A stretch of 64,000 nucleotides of DNA from NCBI GenBank assembly GCA_914767715.1, contig OU612069.1, positions 22,937,387 through 23,001,386 on the forward strand. The letters run 5' to 3'. Origin of the DNA: Membranipora membranacea. Lineage: Eukaryota > Bryozoa > Gymnolaemata > Cheilostomatida > Membraniporidae. How positions within the stretch are numbered: the stretch's first letter is position 1; each line of letters opens with the position of its first letter. The notes below the pieces were generated by a model. It worked only from the letters and a program-made list of their open reading frames with translations. It had not been told where the DNA came from and did not search any database. Position numbers and translations under genes: made by a program. Below are positions 45,772-57,949 of this stretch, in pieces.

Positions 45772-48712
45772 ATGGCCGCCAACCATGGGGCTTGCTGCAT
45801 CAATTCCCACAACACAGAGCATGATAAAAATCCACTGATTAAATTGTCACAACAGCAACTGGACAATGCTCTGAGCATAGCTGAGGATTGGGTTTTGCTG
45901 GACAAACATCCTGAGCAGCAGGTAGTTACTGAATTACTCTGGATCAGAGAGATTAGCTACTATCATAATCATACTTTCCAACCTGTAAGCATAAAGCGTT
46001 TAGGAAAGCTTATTTGACACTAATTGAGTTTTAAACGCAAAAACGCTAGCTGTACGCTTTTATGGTTTTTCAAACACCTGTTCATCTAATTAGGTAATCA
46101 AAATCCCATCTTTAGTGTTTGCTTCAGTTTACTTGCATAATCTTGTCATTGTTGATTGATAGTCTAAACAATGAGTAACTCCTTGGTCTAAGACTCTGGT
46201 CTTGCCTTCAGAAAACAATTGTGTTGATTTTATATGGACTTTTTACCTGTTCAAGTCTTAATTGAGTCAACTTACAACTTTTATTTAATGAGAGTAACAA
46301 AGTTGCCCACCTCCTTGTTGGGATGGCATAGCTCAGATCCCCTGCCCCAGTGTTTCAAGGGCAACCACGGGGATTCAAATAGCCTGTCTTGTCAAGCCAG
46401 GCTAGTTTTCAAACAACTTCTCGTTGATTATCAGCAGATTGCACCTTACGCATAGGGAAAAGGACAAGTATTGAGCGATCTGCATTGCTAAGCTACCAAG
46501 GACTACGTTCTGTGATAAAAGGCCGTTTCGCGCGTAGCGCGAAACAATGTTTTGGGGCAATTTCTGATCATTTAAGGCACCCTGGAGTTTGTAAGCATTT
46601 TCAAGCATTTTGCAAATTTTTGTAAGCATTTTGGAAAAATTAGGTTGGCAAGTCTGATCATAATGCCTATGATCATTGGATATATATTATTGTGATAGAA
46701 TGGAGAAAGATGACAATAGAAATGAACATTCTTTCTATGCTCACAGAAAGTCCACACCATGAAAAATGTGAGTGTTAAGATGAATGATTGTGATTGTTTA
46801 CATCACTTTCAGGTTTCAATGTTTTTGTTTACTACAAGTACATTTATTTGATTATTTTATGAACATGCTATGTCTATGTTATTGTTGACCTTACTTTCAG
46901 CTTACTCCAGTCCAAGTCACAGGCCTTCTGTAGTTGGTGCAAGACCAGTGGTCTAGTGACCCAGTGGTCAAGGCCTAAGAGAGAAAAGGCCTCGACCACT
47001 GGGGCACTCGCCTACTGGACTTGCACCAACTACTGAAGGCCTGTGGTCCAAATCACTACATTTAAAGCATTTACTCATCAGCCTTTTAATGCTAGTGGGA
47101 CTGGATTGCTGTTACTACTACTAGCAAGGCGTAACAGCTGTTAGCATTATTAGTAGTGTTAACATGTTGTGATAGTAGTTTTATCAAACTATAATTTATG
47201 TATTTAGAATGAAGAAACATCTAGTAGTGATGATGACAATGGAGACAAGGCGACAGCTTGGTTACTTTTTACTGTTCATTGTTCATGAATTACAGATGCT
47301 CGATTTGTTGTTGTTTTCAGCTGGCGATGTACTAAGCGGTTCAAGTCAATGCAATGGAGAGCTTACTATCATATATTTGAAAATTCTGATGATGTGGCAA
47401 GAGAAGCACTCTATGATAGACCTCGCATCAAATACTATTCAAGGAAGACTTTTGAAAGGTCAAAGTAAGTTCAAAACCTTGAAAACTCTAGAGGAGTAAA
47501 GTATGTGCAGGAGGAGATGTTCACCATTTCACACACTCCTCAGACAGGTGACATTCAAGCCTTTTTTCATTTAGACTCTTACCTCAGCTTGCCAAAATTT
47601 AGTGCTAGCAAACATTAAGTCACCCATAAACTAGCTAAACTAAGCTAAATATTACTCCCCTAGGGTAACTACAGGTTATTTATGTAGTGCTATATCTATT
47701 TTAGCATCTATGTTTTATTTAAAGTATACTGCGACGACCTGCTACTCCAACTCCAATGACAACTCACTAATGGACACATATCATGATCCTTGTTAAGGAC
47801 TGACCTGATACATTTTTAACATCAGGCACTACCCTACACAAATGATCCTTATAATGCTAGATCCAAAACGAGATAATGTTATGCTTCATAAGTAGCAGCA
47901 GGACTACTTCAAATCACTTGGCCAGTAAAAAAATATTATTTTCAAACTATTATTGGGATGTATTGGTGGTTGCCTATCCGAATGTTATACAAAAATCTAA
48001 CCCTACTACCCAACACGCATCCAACTAACCTGGTAGGCCCATAGACTTCATAAGTTTATGGGTAGGCCTTATTTAGCTTAATAACCAGTCGAATAAATTG
48101 ATCTTAACAAATTTAGTCTGCTACTCTTAACTCAGCCAGGGGGTCTTCCAATTAGAAAAAAGCGATGCTTTACCTTTCACTTTACTATAAATTATCACGA
48201 TCACATCGCTCAAAGTTATTGCTCACTTGGTCCTGCCCTTAGACAATTTCATTCCCATAGCACTCAGTCCACGTCAGTCCAATAAATTGATCTCAATGAA
48301 TACAGCCCGCTACCCTTAACCCAGACAGGGGTCTTCCAATTAGAGTGAGCAATGCTTTACCATTAACTTTGCTACAAATTATCACCATCACATCGCTTTA
48401 AAATTATCGCTCACTTGGTCCTGCACTTAGACAATTTCATTCGCGTATCACTCAGTCACTCAGTAAATAATTGATTCGGAGATTTGTGAGTGAGACCCGG
48501 GAGAGTGAGCAATCAGATTGCAATTTTGGTTGAAAGACCCCCCCCCCCCCCCCAGTGTCCAAGAAAAAAAAAACAATTCACAAGCAGAAAAATGTGTTGT
48601 GCCTACTAAGATTGAAATACGGACAAAGGGAGTGTAATATATCTTTATAAAGCACCCAAAATAAGACATGCATGGTGATGAGATTTGCCTCTGTCATTGC
48701 AGGCCCAAGTAG
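45772..48712 (+). CDS. Four-exon gene of unknown family, about 139 residues
   Basis: Exons 45772-45984, 47208-47260, 47321-47464 and (weak) 48703-48712 join in phases 0, 2 and 2; the sum is 420 bases, or 140 codons with the stop. ATG at 45772 begins M-A-A-N-H-G and lies in good context. Exon 2 is very acidic (S-S-S-D-D-D-N-G-D). Exon 3 is basic and aromatic, with W-R-C-T-K-R-F-K, M-Q-W-R-A-Y-Y and R-P-R-I-K-Y-Y. The introns have GTAAGC, GTTACT and GTAAGT donors. No domain recognised; the acidic and basic blocks might suit a nuclear or RNA-associated protein, but that is a guess. The three-residue last exon is uncertain. Confidence 0.5.
46317..46390 (+). repeat. tRNA-like sequence (possible SINE head)
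   Basis: TGGCATAGCTCAGA resembles a pol III A box, and GGATTCAAATA, 47 bases further on, resembles a B box. The acceptor-stem ends do not pair, so it is not a working tRNA. It lies in the first intron of the 45.77 kb gene. Confidence 0.35.
46525..46545. other. CpG-rich perfect stem, 9 bp arms
   Basis: GTTTCGCGC, a 3-base loop, then GCGCGAAAC. Five CpGs in 21 bases stand out in this CpG-poor, AT-rich region. Confidence 0.6.
46918..47044. repeat. Long hairpin with tRNA-like 5' half on each arm
   Basis: The arms 46918-46975 and 46986-47044 are inverse complements with about nine mismatches and a 10-base loop. Each arm contains a (C/G)CCCAGTGGTC(A/G)AGGCC-type word, like the D-arm region of Leu or Ser tRNAs. 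It lies in an intron, about 160 bases upstream of a small exon. Confidence 0.7.
48080..48462 (+). repeat. Two-unit tandem repeat, about 190 bp each
   Basis: AATAAATTGATCT, GTCTTCCAATTAGA, GCAATGCTTTACC, GCTCACTTGGTCCTGC and ACAATTTCATTC occur in the same order from 48091 and 48281. A C15 run lies just after, at 48539-48553. Confidence 0.85.
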
Positions 48713-48719
48713 GTTGCTA

Positions 48720-49750
48720 GCTGAGAATATGCAAACTTCTGCCCATTATTATTCATAAAAGGATGAATCAAGTTCTAGCAAGAGCTAGCTCCTGAGTTGC
48801 AGTATCATAATGGTTGTAGTGTAATTAAGCCATATACACTACAAAAGTTCAGGCCTATAACAAAATTATTATTAAGTATATCAAGCTGACATCTTATTCA
48901 TTATACAAAGTTAACACATACCTCTCTGAGTCTGCAAGGTCACAGCAATATCCACCGGTGGTAGAATGAGAACGGCTAGAGTAGTGTCGTAAGTGATTAA
49001 CCACCTGACAAATGTGCTGATACAACTCAAGTTAAATATTTATTGAGCTGAGGTATGAGCAAGGTATAATTGGTACTAGACTGACAAGCAGTAACGAGTA
49101 ATGGATGATAAAACTTTCAATAATGTCTGGTATCTGAGGTAGAGTACAGTCAATTTAATATTGCGCTCCAAAATACTTTCCAAACCTGCAGCCAATAGGA
49201 GCACACCAATAAGGCAACGGACCAATTAAGCGCCTTTGTCGATGAATGAGAGGTAGCTTCCGGAACACTCACTCATAGAAAGACTACTAGCTAACTACTA
49301 ACATCTGGTGTATGGTGGGCGAGGCTTGGTTTAGTTTACTAGGAAGTTTCACTTTAGTATCAAAGGCCATCATTCAAAACTGAGGGTCTTTATAAAATCT
49401 ATATCAAATTACGGTTGGGATCAAGATCCAGCCAGTATATAAATCTTTTGGAGGAAATATTGTCAATTCACAGCACGGGTAATGTTATAGCAAGAAGAGA
49501 CCCAACAAGTTAAAAGTCAAACAAACATTGTTTTTGATTGAAAGAGACATTTATCATTTCATTTATTTAATTATAAGAGACAACATACTAGATGTTCCCC
49601 TGAGCCTTCAAAACTTGCTTTAGCAGGTTCCCATTCCATTCACAAATCATATACATGTAGAGCTCACAGGGTTCAGGACATAAGAGTCAGGACATGATGG
49701 AGGTGAAGCGTAAGACTCATTTATCAGGCTTTTTATGTGTTGGTGAATTG
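48720..49750. other. No gene recognised
   Basis: Spacer before the transposon; no exon or repeat supported. Confidence 0.4.
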
Positions 49751-49754
49751 CTGT

Positions 49755-52043
49755 AATAAACCAACGGTAGGTAGGAAAAACCAAACCACGAACTCACGAA
49801 CTACGAACCTTTAAAAAACCGAACCTTCAATGTGTCTGATAACATAATTTCATCCAATGATGATCTTCGTAACAAAATGTCAAAACTTTGATGAACAGTT
49901 ATCCTCTCTTGCACTTTGGCAAATGATAGAGGACAACTCCAATCCCAGCAGAGAGTTTGGGACATAGGTGCAGGGAGAGTGGGAAGAAAAAAGGGAGGGG
50001 AGCAGAGAGTTTGTCCCCGACTGAACAAAGAAGGGGACTTTGTTCTAGAAAAGACACCAGGCTAGATCATGGCTTGAACGTTTTCCAGATTGAGACAGAG
50101 GTTCCGGAGAGCTGGGAGCCACCAAGTTCAAACTTAGTGATTATAACCATGGTGGTGCGACTGATCCTGGAAAACTGAGTGATTATGCACAAATGCACGC
50201 AGTGATCTTTTTACTTACTAAATGATGCTTGCAAATACTCTGTTTATGTGATCATTGCACTGTTTGAGTGATAAGGTGATCCAAGCAGATAACATATTAT
50301 ATGCGCATTCAAATAAAGGTAATGGTTCAGAGAAGAGACTGTTGATGGTGTTTACACGTGTATTCAATGAACTTATTTGTATATTATGGTGCCTGAAATA
50401 GCACCAAAATGAGAGGCAGACTAAAGGCCTGAGAGAATAGTAATGACTCAGGTGGATTAATACTGAAGTGTGAGCATTCATGGCTATGAATATACATGTG
50501 ATGGACTGATGGTAGACCATTGGGGACATAAAGCAGTTCCTATCCAGTGGCAATGTATGTTGTTAATGACAGTAAGCTAACTATCAAGCCATAACTGTTG
50601 CAGACCAGCTATCACGAGGATCGTGCTGTGTCTTCTGGTACTGCGTAACTAAAAAAAACCAGAAAATATCACATTCAAATTCAAAGAGCAGTGTTTGATA
50701 TTATATGTCATGTTATTATCAATTAAAATTTATAACTCACTTTTTGCTCACTGCGCTCTACTCATAGCTTTAGGGCAGCATGAGGCAAGCTCCCTGTTTC
50801 GTCATTGCCGGTTGATTTTATTTGCTTTTTTTATGGCTAGATGGTGACTGGTGAAGCTCACACCGCATTACATCTATCAATCATGCTCGGCTAGGATAAA
50901 ATGAATAATACACCAATTAATTTTGGTACATACCTGACCCATCTTGCAATGTAGTTGTTTTACACGAGGCTGTTGCAGAAGACTAGGATGTTATCATTAT
51001 CAGTTTAGACCGGGCCACCAGAGCTTGAACCCGACTTCGTTACACAGCTATAGTACAGCATGTTAGTCTGACCATCGGATCAAAAAAAGAAAAACAGGCA
51101 TTTTTTGGTATTCTGTGGTACGAGTCAGAGAAATTAATAGCTGAAGTTGTAATGAGTAAGGGCCCACATGGATATCTACAAACACAAGATTTCTTATGTT
51201 AGTTATTGCAATATGCAGTTAATATAGTATTTGCCTAACCACTTTCATAGAATCATTTCATAGATGATCAAGCTAATATAAATTTCAGAGAGGCAACACT
51301 GATCTGATATCTCTTAGAGTAGCATGAAATGCTGTATGTAAGACCTAACAGCTATAGTTATATAGTAAATAAGCTCAATTTTTTATAGAAGAATTATAAT
51401 GTATATTAGAGGTCCTACTTTCCCCCTCATGCTTTGTTTGAAACCAAAGAACAGCCATGAACTTTCAAAACAACATTTCAAGATAGGCCAGCACCTATAG
51501 TACATACTTGTTAACTATGTTGAGATGTGATGATTCAGAAGGCAGCCTTCTGCTCCTCCTGTGACGAGTCAAAGAGGCTCCAATTTACTAAACTGTGACC
51601 ATTTCTAATAAATAAGTGAGGTGTGTCCTCCATTACAGCCTTCTGTAGTAGCTCTACATATTTCCATCATTTTCAAACTTGCAGGAATATATAGTCAAAC
51701 CATTCCTCTCTCCAATGCAAAAGTTCATTTGGATTCATCATGACTAATTTGACATCTACTTGGTGTGTACCAAACTGTGCCATCTTGCTCTCCATAATTT
51801 TTCATCAAGTGACCTTGAGCTTGTGCACCTAGTTAGCATGCAATGAACTCTATTAAAAGTCAAAGTTTGATATCTGTTATATTATTGGTCACTTATCAAA
51901 AACATGACATTTCATTGGCCACTGACAATTTAAACTTTGAGCAAATTGATTTAAGCAGGAGAGGATAATCCTGAGTTCGGTTTTTTAGGGTTCGTAGTTC
52001 GTGAGTTCGTGGTTCGGTTTTTCGTACCTACCGAATAAACCAA
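49755..52043. mobile_element. Non-autonomous DNA transposon with 60 bp TIRs and a 10 bp TSD (MULE-like)
   Basis: The element proper is 49765-52033. The left end reads CGGTAGGTAGGAAAAACC and the right end, inverted, CGGTAGGTACGAAAAACC. Similarity continues for about 60 bp through the word ACGAACTCACGAACTACGAA, with only a few mismatches. Both sides are flanked by the same ten bases, AATAAACCAA (49755-49764 and 52034-52043), a perfect target-site duplication. TSDs of 9-10 bp with long TIRs fit Mutator-like elements. The interior of about 2.15 kb has no transposase frame, so it must be moved in trans. The fresh TSD and similar TIRs suggest a recent insertion. Confidence 0.85.
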
Positions 52044-52416
52044 AGGTGAAGGCTTGACATTCCCTCCTAGAATGCTAGAGAGCTTTGAATAACACTGCAT
52101 ATATATATTACATATTATGCCACACTCCTGCAGCATCATACTATTATACCAAAATTGAATAAATGTTGATACCTGAATAGATACGGGGATTACAATGCAG
52201 CAAGTAATTTGTCAATGTTGTCGAAATTTAGGATAAAACTGGGTGATTCCAATTCAGTCATTCATGCTGCATTGAGACTGTATAGACCAATTGAGAATCT
52301 CCGATGATTATCTCACTGGAATGTAGATATATTTGCCCTACCCAGTTTTGCGGAACCCTTTACCAATAACTGGCATCAAACTAGAAATTCACTCTCTTTT
52401 TGGTATGACTCCTCAC

Positions 52417-52639
52417 CATCGCTACATGTCTTGTCTGAATCTGAGCCTATATCGATACCAAGGCTGCATGTCTTAGACTGTAGGTTGAAACAAAATACTT
52501 TACATACTGGGTTTCTGGAGCACTCTGTTTCACATGTCATGAATTTTGGTGTTGAGATAATCCCGATTGTACTGTTAGAAGCGAGACAGTATCGAGACTT
52601 TTTGAATTGAGTACCATTTGACAACGGCCCAGAGGATAT
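52417..52639 (-). CDS. PAN/apple-like exon
   Basis: An acceptor (CATTGTTTTAG) is followed by 74 open codons ending at a GTGAGG donor in phase 1; a terminal reading to a nearby stop is also possible. The centre has the PAN/apple spacing C-E-T-E-C, then N-P-V-C-K-V-F-C-F-N, then K-T-C-S-L, with a further Cys before the donor. PAN/apple modules are disulphide-rich extracellular binding domains. Other exons of the gene were not found on either side. The exon lies about 370 bases from the MULE-like element. Confidence 0.6.
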
Positions 52640-52644
52640 CTAAA

Positions 52645-54185
52645 ACAATGTATAGCTTGTGATCATATTAACCTTCAACCTGGTGATGATAGAGATATAA
52701 TTTCCTTCTTGTAGTCCTATTTAACTCTGCCTGCATTAAAGGAGGCTGCAAATTTCCATACAGCTCATAACATCAGCACTTTCATTTGTAGGAAGATGGT
52801 TTTGGAGATAAACATTGATTTAAAATTCAAATAGAGTCTGACCATATCAAGAGCCTATCATAATGTTTTTTTACAGCTATGCACTAAAATAGAAATTCCA
52901 ATTCAATGTGAAAAGTGAAATGCTGTCCTCCCTAAACCCACTCACCATCGGAATCCAGAAGAGGCAAAGGTAGATAATGCATCTACGTAGGAGTGTCATT
53001 ATGGATCCCGTACTCTACCAGGAGTCACCTTCAGCACCTACTAAATAACACACAAGTACATGAGACTAGAAACACGTATTATCCTCCAGAAAATTCATAG
53101 TCAATCTATAAATAGGCCTATAAAAGTAAAAAAGCCTATATTGAAGTAAATACACCTTTACAGTCATGTAAAAATGTAACCTTGAAATGCTAGATCAGGA
53201 AATAATAACTTGTAATTTGATACTCACGACACACATGAACTCTTTCTGAAAAAAAAAACTTTTTCAAAGCACTTTTACATACATATACATTACATACATT
53301 GCCCAAAGGAGACATTGCCCAAGACTATAGTATAGTTTCGGGCAATGTTTTATTTGTTTAAGTATTGAGTATTGGAGTTAATATTTGAATTCTGCATTAA
53401 TATTAAGAATTCTAATCAAACATTCAAATTTACTCACTTTTAAGATCTGGAATTTGACTCTGTGCTCAAACTATTTTCTTTCAATGAAAGAAAATAACTA
53501 ACATGTTTCCCCATGCATTTTATGAAATCAATAATTGTATCGATTCCAGACGATTGTGACAATATTACCGTTATCACAATCAAAGTTTAACTCTCATCTA
53601 TAAAAAATAAATCTATTGCTTCTTCAGTCTAGAGGGCTGACTATCAACTATTCTCTTCATGTGTTCACTTGAAACGTCAGAAAAAATCTTACTTGGACCC
53701 AACCATGCACGGTTGCCTCTTTAATTTTCAATGAAACTCAAATGTCTCCAAAGAACAATATGTTTGAAGATATTTGCTGGCCATGTGAACCATGCAATAT
53801 TTGATAAGATATATAGTGTTCAAACCCAGAAGCCCATTATTTCAATTTTATAAAAGCACCACATAACAGATCATTGATACTTAAAAGCTCTAAACCCAAG
53901 GTCAAAACTACGCTATTGTACAGACAGGTAGTAATTTCAAGATAATGGAGTTTGTGGAGTAGTCAATATAAGCTAAACGATAAAAAGCCTGTTGAGGTGA
54001 GCACATGACATGACATGATATTCTTTCGGGAAAGACAAGCTGTTCTTTTCATATTTGGTATTCTCTCATCAAAAATTTAACGGATGAATATTTTGTGCAA
54101 TGGACCTATAGTTCAATCAGTTAAAAATTATTTTAGCACAGCAGTCTTATATTCTCTTATCAATTATTAAACAAATGAGTTGTTT
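52645..54185. other. No gene recognised; one hairpin
   Basis: ACATTGCCCAAGACTATAG and its imperfect inverse make a hairpin at about 53303-53341, with a further ACATTGCCC just upstream. No exon supported upstream of the PAN exon. Confidence 0.45.
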
Positions 54186-54204
54186 GAGCAATGGACTGAT
54201 TGAT

Positions 54205-55200
54205 CACAGTGCCGTTCTTTGACAAATGTGCGACAACCTACAGATGCCTTGGAACCGCTATATCTAACAAACTGAAATTCCAGCGTCACACCGAGCTCCT
54301 GATAGACTTCGCCAGGAAGAAGCTGATTGATTGATTGATTGGTTTATTTGTCACTCACATTGATGTTGATGTTTGTTGATACACTGCTGTTCAAATGGAG
54401 CAAAGAGAAAAAATAAAGTACGTGAAGAAAAACTGATATCTCATCCTGGATTGGGTTTAAATAATATTATTGAGGGATAAAATCATGTTGCGTAAAAAAC
54501 TGTCTCTTCCCCAAGAAGACCTATATTTTATTGTCCTGTATCTACCTGATGGAAGCTTTTGTAAAAAGTCATTTATGAAAAGGTCATCATCAAGAATGTA
54601 GTTCAGTATCAGGTTTTTGGTTCTATTATCTATAATGCCATCAAGGTCACTTATGTTTATTATGAAAAGAACTAAGATTCCTCGGCACAACTGAAAAACT
54701 GGCAATCACATGCTACCGCACCTTCATCGAGAGTGGCATCATGCCCCACATGTTAATTATATATGAACACCTAACTGAAAAAAAAGCCGCCCTCAACCAC
54801 ATCACCAAAATGGCGAGCAAACTATCTAACACCGAACTTCTCTCTCCCCTAACAACTGTAGCTCAGCACAGTAAGACCAAAGCACTCCGTATGGTGGCCG
54901 GCAGTTATAGTCCTGTTCTTAAACTATATACTCTCCCCTCTGGGCGCATAAAACACTCAGACACAGGACTAACTGCCTCAAACATTGTTATTGTAATATA
55001 GTCGCAAAAGCCCTCAACAGTGCATCATTTTAGTCTTTTTGTATTTGTATTCTTTTATTCTCATTTTACATTATGTAGTCTTATATACTTTTCTTATTGT
55101 GTGCATTTTAAGACAGAGCTCAAATCTTTAAAACAGCCCGGCTGAAACATTTTAGTGTTCAAGTAAATGAGTCAATAAAGGTACATACATACATAGTTAC
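54205..55200 (+). mobile_element. LINE (L2-like) 3' end, split by another LINE
   Basis: Y-R-C-L-G-T-A-I-S-N-K-L-K-F near 54237 is the RT thumb. The frame resumes after 54650 with A-I-T-C-Y-R-T-F-I-E-S-G and ends with L-Y-T-L-P-S-G-R near 54940. An AATAAAGGTACATACATACATA tail closes it at about 55195 (22 bases, shortened: AATAAAGG then ACATACATA). Confidence 0.65.
54335..54665 (-). mobile_element. Minus-strand LINE 3' end nested in the plus-strand LINE
   Basis: The minus strand reads L-P-S-G-R-Y-R-T-I-K-Y-R-S-S and S-F-L-R-N-M-I, the classical L2/CR1 C-terminus, and ends in a (GATT)n tail at 54326-54342. The orientation is opposite to the host LINE. Confidence 0.65.
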
Positions 55201-55204
55201 TCCT

Positions 55205-56860
55205 ACTCTGGCTGTATGATGGAGTGTAAGACTGAATAAATTGTCAGGAAAGGTGCCTGTAATTATCCTTTTCAGCCAGGTGAGCAAAGACCCAATAAGG
55301 AAAATTGTTATCTAGCCATCAAAGCAGTGAATTTCTTCAAGCCTTTTATTGTATGATTATCGAACCCTCACCTTTGAACTTCAAGGCACTGATATGCACT
55401 GAACATATGAGATAGCGACATTAAACAAAAAAACTGTTTGGTTTCATCCTCAATACACAGCCTTAATATCAGCAGCCATGTAGACTATCGCATACTATTC
55501 TTGCAAAAATATTTTCTAGTGTGGTAAAAAACAAATTTTGCAAGTCTAGGCATACTATAACCACCATTTCAAATATCGCCATTGCGTGCTGAAGTATGGC
55601 AATCCTAGTACAACTTAGCTTGCCAATTGTCACAACAGAATGGATTAGGGTTCGGTGATATTTACAGATGTGGCAAACATAGTTTGCCTGGATCTGCTAG
55701 AATAAAATATGCACCCGCTCACTATGCTTTGAATTCAAAATTGGCAAAAGATGATCACAATGTTTACCAATTTTTATAAAATTGTCTTACCCTGCATAAC
55801 TGTGTCAATTGGCAAGCCTAGGACAGTGCTAGCGCCCTATGTTTGCCATTTAATTTTTAATTGCAAGAGCCGACAATCTGCCTTACAACAATTGTTTTAT
55901 ACACCTAAACTTTTTAAGTTATAATAGGGAAAACTACTGAGTGCAACCAAGTGCATGTGTAAAGATGATTATTGGAGCATTTGTAACTTGTTTGTCACAA
56001 ATCAGCAGTCTCTAGATGCTGTTCCAGGCTGATTTCCCTGATGGTATATAATGTGGGCTTTATAAATGAAAAGAAAAATTGCCATCCTCATCTCCCAAAC
56101 ATTTTTTACACATTCCTACAAACAGGGTGTATTCATAGAGAGTTCATGCCCTTGTTTCCCCTGCTAAGGGGCGGTTGGAGGGGGTATGGCGGCCCACAAG
56201 GCACACACAATACGCAGAGGTTAACACGTAGATGATAATGCGCATTGGCTGACCCGCAAGCAATGCGCATTTATTAAGAGCAAATCGGTTGTCATAGGGG
56301 GGGCAAGAGTTTTGGGGACTCAAACTATGATTTGTCCATCATCTTTTCGAAAAGCTTAGAATACTCATTTAAGAAATGCATCAATGACAGTATAGATCGA
56401 ATATGATATGAAGTCCCTCGATTTCAAAAGTCTTTCCGGCCAGTTGGTAGTCAATTTCTTCCCGACCAGCCTGGTTTGGGCAACTAAAAAAACTGCCTCC
56501 ATATTTTAAATCAATATGTTGTATTTTAATTGGGCAGGATATCAATTGGTCTTCTCATTTAATTTGACGGACATTTATTTCTTTTATACGGGGCTGTATC
56601 TAGACATTGACGATTTGTTACACTCACAGGAATCATCTTTATACATACACATCAGTTTTTGCTCACAATTTGTCATATGCCTAGACTTGCCAAATTTGCT
56701 TTTTACTACACTAGGAAAAATTTTTAGCAAGAATACTATGTGGTAGTAGACGACATTGTCATGAGAACTCATTTTAAATTATAACAATGAGAGGGATAAA
56801 GTGTGTGGGTGCAAATGAGACAGTTTGATGACATTTCATGAAGCCAATATACCTTCTGTC
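55205..56860. other. No gene recognised
   Basis: A 64-codon frame from ATG 56041 has no domain and biased composition. Nothing else supported. Confidence 0.4.
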
Positions 56861-56869
56861 ATCACATAT

Positions 56870-57210
56870 AAAGCAAAGGAATTGGCCTCACTTATCACCA
56901 ATGTCAGTATGGAGGCGCTTGAAATGACACAAAAGTAAGCCCTTAAGATTATCCGTCCTACCAACTGCTCCAAGCTCACTCCGCAACAATTGCCAGAACT
57001 GAATCTCACAACACATTTAATATTTTTACTTTATGAATAAGTACTCTATCATGAACCCCATGGTTTCTGTGAGAGTAACAATAAGTTCTTATCATCTTAT
57101 CAGGTATGAAACATCGTTTTGATAAAGATTCCGATTCTCAAAATTTAGATTAGGTAAAAAGTATTTTGTTTGCTCGGATATTAGCAGAGATTCAACATAT
57201 ATATGTATAG
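56870..57210 (+). mobile_element. Probable LINE C-terminal remnant
   Basis: T-Q-K-x-A-L-K-I-I-R (one stop) near 56930 followed by L-P-E-L-N-L-T-T-H resembles the LINE block Q-K-R-A-L-R-I-I. Several stops. Weak. Confidence 0.35.
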
Positions 57211-57214
57211 AATA

Positions 57215-57945
57215 ACTAACAGGGTGACACTGTGTGGCGTAGTGAGCTAGTGGATCAATATTTTTGCAATGATGTTACGACATATTGTAGATCCCTAAAA
57301 TTTGACCAAGATATACTAGAACCTGTCAATATCCGGTGACTTGTATAATGTCATTTCATCAGTATTGCTAAGTCAAGTCATGACTGTACTCAATTCAACA
57401 GAGTCATGTCCAGTGCAGCCTAAGCTAAGCCGTGTGCAATAACTAAGGTTGTTTTGATCATACATCTTCTTCACACTCAATTTTTTTAGCTGTATCCTCG
57501 TTTCTTTTTTTCAAGTCATGTTCTCTCTATCAGGCTACGTCTTGAGCAAGGTTGTCTGTATGACCCTGTTTCATACAATTCATTGAATTTCAATTGCACC
57601 AAATTTTGATGGTTTTCAGATGCTCACAGCTTAAGACTAGCTGGAAAACCTTGGATATATTTTAGATTAATGGGAGTCATCAAGTTTTCTCTTTTGTTAC
57701 TTTTCTTCTCATGACCTAGGTGAAGACAACGCCCTTCTGCATGAAGATCCTAGAGTCAACGATATGAGTTAGAAAATTTGTTCAGGAATTGAAATTGATA
57801 TGAATTGGAGCTATGCGAGTTTTCATTTCAATGGCACTGAAAACATCAAATCGAGATTCATTTGAAATTTGTAGTAATTTAAAAAGGCACAATTATGAAT
57901 GATTTATTGCTTTAAATCAAGCAGGATGCTTGTACAAGACCAGTG
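57215..57945. other. No gene recognised
   Basis: Spacer; no exon or repeat supported. Confidence 0.35.
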
Positions 57946-57949
57946 ATTT

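Noticed and set aside
46317-46390. Functional tRNA gene
   Set aside because: A- and B-box words are spaced correctly, but the acceptor and anticodon stems do not pair.
47395-47499. Reading S-M-I-D-L-A-S similar to the Gypsy RT at 24.3 kb
   Set aside because: The other frame fits a spliced exon with matching phases on both sides, and no neighbouring RT block (T-I-N-T or Y-I-D-D) follows.
50218-50553. Minus-strand open frame inside the MULE-like element as a transposase remnant
   Set aside because: It starts with TTG and shows no transposase motif or DDE-type signature.
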